Shown one piece after another: positions 60,750 to 64,000 of a stretch of 64,000 bases of DNA. A model generated the notes under the pieces. The model saw only the letters and a list, made by a program, of their open reading frames with translations. It had not been told where the DNA came from and did not search any database. Within the stretch, counting starts at the first letter, position 1. Each line of letters starts with the position of its first letter. The position numbers and the translations under genes are program-made. Source of the stretch: Tubiluchus corallicola (lineage: Eukaryota; Priapulida; Priapulimorpha; Priapulimorphida; Tubiluchidae); assembly GCA_030141605.1 (NCBI GenBank), contig JAQGDQ010000137.1, positions 310,001 through 374,000 on the forward strand, written 5' to 3'.

Positions 60750-63700
60750 GATGCACAAAGTAGTTGATTTAAAATAATAAAGTAGAATCCTCTAAGTATC
60801 AGTTCCTAGCGAAAGTGATTTAAACACTTGCGTACTTATTTCACAAAAAATTGAAAAACTTTAGGCATATGCTTTTACGACCCACTACATCAGATGGCAA
60901 TGAATGTACTTTGGCGGGAACACGCCAAATGTTACAAATTAATCCGCAAAGAAATAGGGGCACATACAAATATACACGAAACATGCACCAAATGCTGCTT
61001 CTTATTCATAAGCAACGTGGTTACCCAAATTGATTTCTTGCCCAATAATATCCTAAACTAGTCAAATTTTATCGAAATAGACAAAATATTGAACTATATT
61101 TGTTCGCGTAAAGTTCGATACCATCGGGAACGTGGCTACGGTGAATTTAGCATGTTGAGAGAATTGATCAGCACTATGAAAGAATAATTAAAGTCCGAAT
61201 CAAAACTTTTGCAAATTTATGTAGCACAGTATAAAAATACATCGCCCATTTCTGGTAGTTCGCAGCTAGACCTTTTATTGAGCAGCACTTGAGCATTATT
61301 TAAAATTACTCGCGTGATATTTTGCTAATTCTCTCTACGTCACATGTAGTACACTCACAGCTGTTTTCTGACCAATCGCATATCGCTGCATTCCCGCCGT
61401 GTACTTCTGTTGTGAATCACCAAAGGGACTATTCCATTACATGTTTCAATGGGTAGAAAGCTTCTTTGCATAATCAGATGTGTACGATCGCTGATGCTAT
61501 GACACTGCTTATTCAATATTGCTTTGCTAGAAATGATAAACAGAGAGATTAAATGGCATTCACATAACATATTCACAGGAAATTTTATGCAGCAGACAAA
61601 ATATAAAAGACTAATGACTTAACAATATTAAAATCGTCACCCCTTCACAAAATAAATGATGGGATGATATAGTGTCGGCTTTTGCGCTAATTAAAACGTG
61701 TAAATTCACCCGATTTGGCCTGATTTATAAATTACAGGTCTTTTTCTAAGTTTTATGTATTGGAGATGATTCTGTTATTTCATATTTAATTTTAATTTAT
61801 TTACCAATAATCAATTCAGTTTTGTTTTCCAGCTATAGTTATTAAACAGAACATGTAGTTCGAATTCAAAATAACTTCGCATTTGCAGCAGTTGTCACTA
61901 GCACATGCACCATGCAAGTGGTAGTAGACACGTTTTTGCTGGTGAAAGAGTTGAAAATCGGGATTCTATGAGAATACATAAAACGAAAGTAAAAAGGCAC
62001 AGGTAAAAAGCACTCTGACAAGCAAGTTTGATCAAGACAAAAGCAAAAAGACCAAAGTGAAACACATAATAATGCGAGGTAATGGTACCACATGTAGAAA
62101 AGACAAAGACAATAAAAACAAAGGTATAAATTTAGATATTCCGAATAAAAAAGCAATGTAAAATGGTAAACGAAGATAAAAATGGTGACAAAAAATTCCA
62201 GTAATAAAAGAATTAGTTTTACTTCGGATTTTATAATGATTTTGTATGCGATAACTATGATTATGCACACGAAGATTTGTCTCACGTTTGGCATCTTTTT
62301 TCAGTACGTGATATAATCTAAATGATCAACAAATGATTCAAAAATGCCTAATGAAGAAATTTCAAATTTTATCAATTTTTTAGAACATCTTAACATTTTT
62401 AGCATTCGTTCATAATTTTTGCAGCGGGCACTCTAAATACTGGCGGCTTTCAGAACAATTAGTTTGAAAAACTAAAGTAATCATTGTTAGCTGATGTTTA
62501 CAGCTGCATATAAATTTTGAGATTATATCATCTTGTAAATTATAGGTGATTAACTAAAAGAGCACAATGGATAAGCCAGTCCAGTAAAACTTTGAAAAGT
62601 TCTGACGACCTTGATTGTTGTTGACATCTTACGCCAGGACCATGTACCTGCCTTGTATCTCTGTACGTTGGTTGCCTTAATTCGTGTATGTCAAAGAACG
62701 CTCCCTCAGTTTCTCTGGACGTCCTGTTTCCAAACTCTTTTATTGTTAACATTTCATGGTGAAAATCAAGTTAAAAATTTGCAAAACAAACCTGACCAAC
62801 GAAATCACCTTTGCAGAAGAATGTCCGCATCTGCTTCAATAACAACAGAAGTTTTTAGCCTATTTTTACTTGTGCTGAAAAATTTCTGTTTCAGAACACT
62901 TCAAAGTAATTATGTTGGCACCTTCAGAATCAACATCCAATGAGCGACCACATTTTTAATGAATCTTATAATTGTGAGACACCCCGATATTCTTGCCACA
63001 GCTTGGACTGCTTTCCTTATGTACTGGTTTTTGTATTAATTCTAGAGACTTTACCTTTTAGTTGCGAGACTTGGCTATAGAAAGTCAGCTGTATATCTTC
63101 TGTCGTTTTATTCTTCTGTATTCTACCATATATTTCCTAGTATTGACCATGTCATTATTCGAGTATTGGCATGCTCGTTTGTCTATGTCCGACACTCACC
63201 CAATATGATCGTAGTCTATGACGACTCCAACATACACCACAAAAACTAGTCTGTACACAGTAAACATATGCATAATCTGGTAACACTGCCTTCAATTAAT
63301 TTCGATATATATAAGGCTCCTGTTTAAATTGTCAAACGTATTGTCAGTTGTGATCGTATTACATTTGAAAGTTATTTATTAGTTCTCTTTCTTTTATCTA
63401 ATCTTCAACAATGAATGTTTTGCCCAGTACCTTCAGAAATCTTCTGTTCAAATAGCCACTTCAGTTCAAGACGCCTGCACCTTTTGTTATGATAATAATT
63501 ATGCCGATTGGACTCCTTTCATCCTGTTTTTGCTCGTTTTTCCTGGAATCACATCTTCTCAGTTAGTGCTTCTAAAATTGGATGATATTTTCAGTCGTTT
63601 AAGTACACACGGATCAAGTTATTTCATAGCGTACCTTTCAGCTTAAACCAAACTTTCAATCTTTTTGTCCACTCGCTCGTGTGGTATGTCTTATATATAA

Positions 63701-64000
63701 GGCCAACTTGAATTTTCTTCTATCCAGCCTGATTAAAAGCTGTTCAACAACTGTTTACTAGCATCAATTTTCCTTAGCTTCCTTTTCCTCAAAGTCCCTG
63801 CATAAACGGCAATGGTGAGAAATCTAATTATTGGTCAAGTTACCGGCACCCTATAATTAATCAAAACGAATAAGATGCACGGGAAAACAACACAGTTGAC
63901 TGAAATTTAAAATTATGGATCTTAATTAAAGAAACTATTTGCACAGACTATATCACAATATTTAAGGGTGTTTTAGCTGTATCATGTTTTAATTATTTTA
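60750..64000. other. No gene recognised
   Basis: Upstream side of TFAP4, so its promoter should be here; a CCAAT box lies near 61372. Frames at 61866-62294 (hydrophobic, minus) and 62611-62943 (plus) have no recognised motif and AT-driven composition; I do not call them genes. No repeats were identified by eye. Confidence 0.3.

Noticed and set aside
61866-62294. 142-codon hydrophobic minus frame
   Set aside because: No motif, AT-driven Phe/Ile/Leu/Tyr composition, no splice context or conserved feature.
62611-62943. 110-codon plus frame
   Set aside because: No recognisable domain and no supporting exon structure.

Overview
The window looks like AT-rich nuclear DNA from an invertebrate animal. 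Genes are split into many small exons with GT-AG introns. The proteins are metazoan (Derlin-1, the bHLH-ZIP factor AP-4, a sarcoplasmic calcium-binding protein, 15-PGDH-like dehydrogenases), and most introns are full of transposon debris. A sarcoplasmic calcium-binding protein points to an invertebrate. A marine deuterostome or ascidian-like genome is my guess; the phylum is not settled by the sequence.

Layout. 0.2-2.3 kb (+): last exons of an unrecognised gene. 3.65-8.7 kb (-): complete eight-exon Derlin-1 gene, with a hAT-type MITE, a pogo-like element and a small acceptor-site duplication in its introns. 9-23.5 kb: no intact host gene seen; it holds a 46-bp minisatellite, a LINE 3' fragment with (GA)n, a 31-bp CACGTG minisatellite split by a 1.4-kb LTR-like insertion, a foldback, a decayed Copia element and a GC-rich block. 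23.8-31.6 kb (+): a sarcoplasmic calcium-binding protein (SCP) gene, with a CT microsatellite, a hAT MITE and LINE 3' pieces in its introns. 32.1-38.15 kb: a tandem array of about six and a half units of ~0.95-1.0 kb, each a decayed LINE reverse-transcriptase tail fused to a long (GA)n tract. Its right edge joins, inside the GA tract, to an inverted broken copy of SCP exon 3 and its flanks. 38.9-46.2 kb and 48.6-54.2 kb (+): two tandem seven-exon 15-PGDH-like SDR genes of 255 aa each, with identical intron positions. 56.8-60.7 kb (-): complete five-exon TFAP4 gene, convergent with the second SDR gene. 60.7-64 kb: nothing recognised.

The host genes do not form an obvious pathway: ER-associated degradation (Derlin-1), calcium buffering (SCP), NAD-dependent oxidation of a small molecule (SDR pair) and E-box transcription control (TFAP4). 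The SDR pair is a local tandem duplication.

The most unusual structures are: (1) the LINE-(GA)n macrosatellite and its microsatellite junction with the inverted SCP exon; (2) a complete 368-bp solo LTR in an SDR intron with perfect 5-bp target duplications and clustered heat-shock-type GAA/TTC elements just upstream of a TATA box; (3) a CACGTG-bearing minisatellite interrupted by an LTR-like element; (4) several MITE or foldback elements with recognisable target duplications. All exon models and homologies were read by eye; no search was run.
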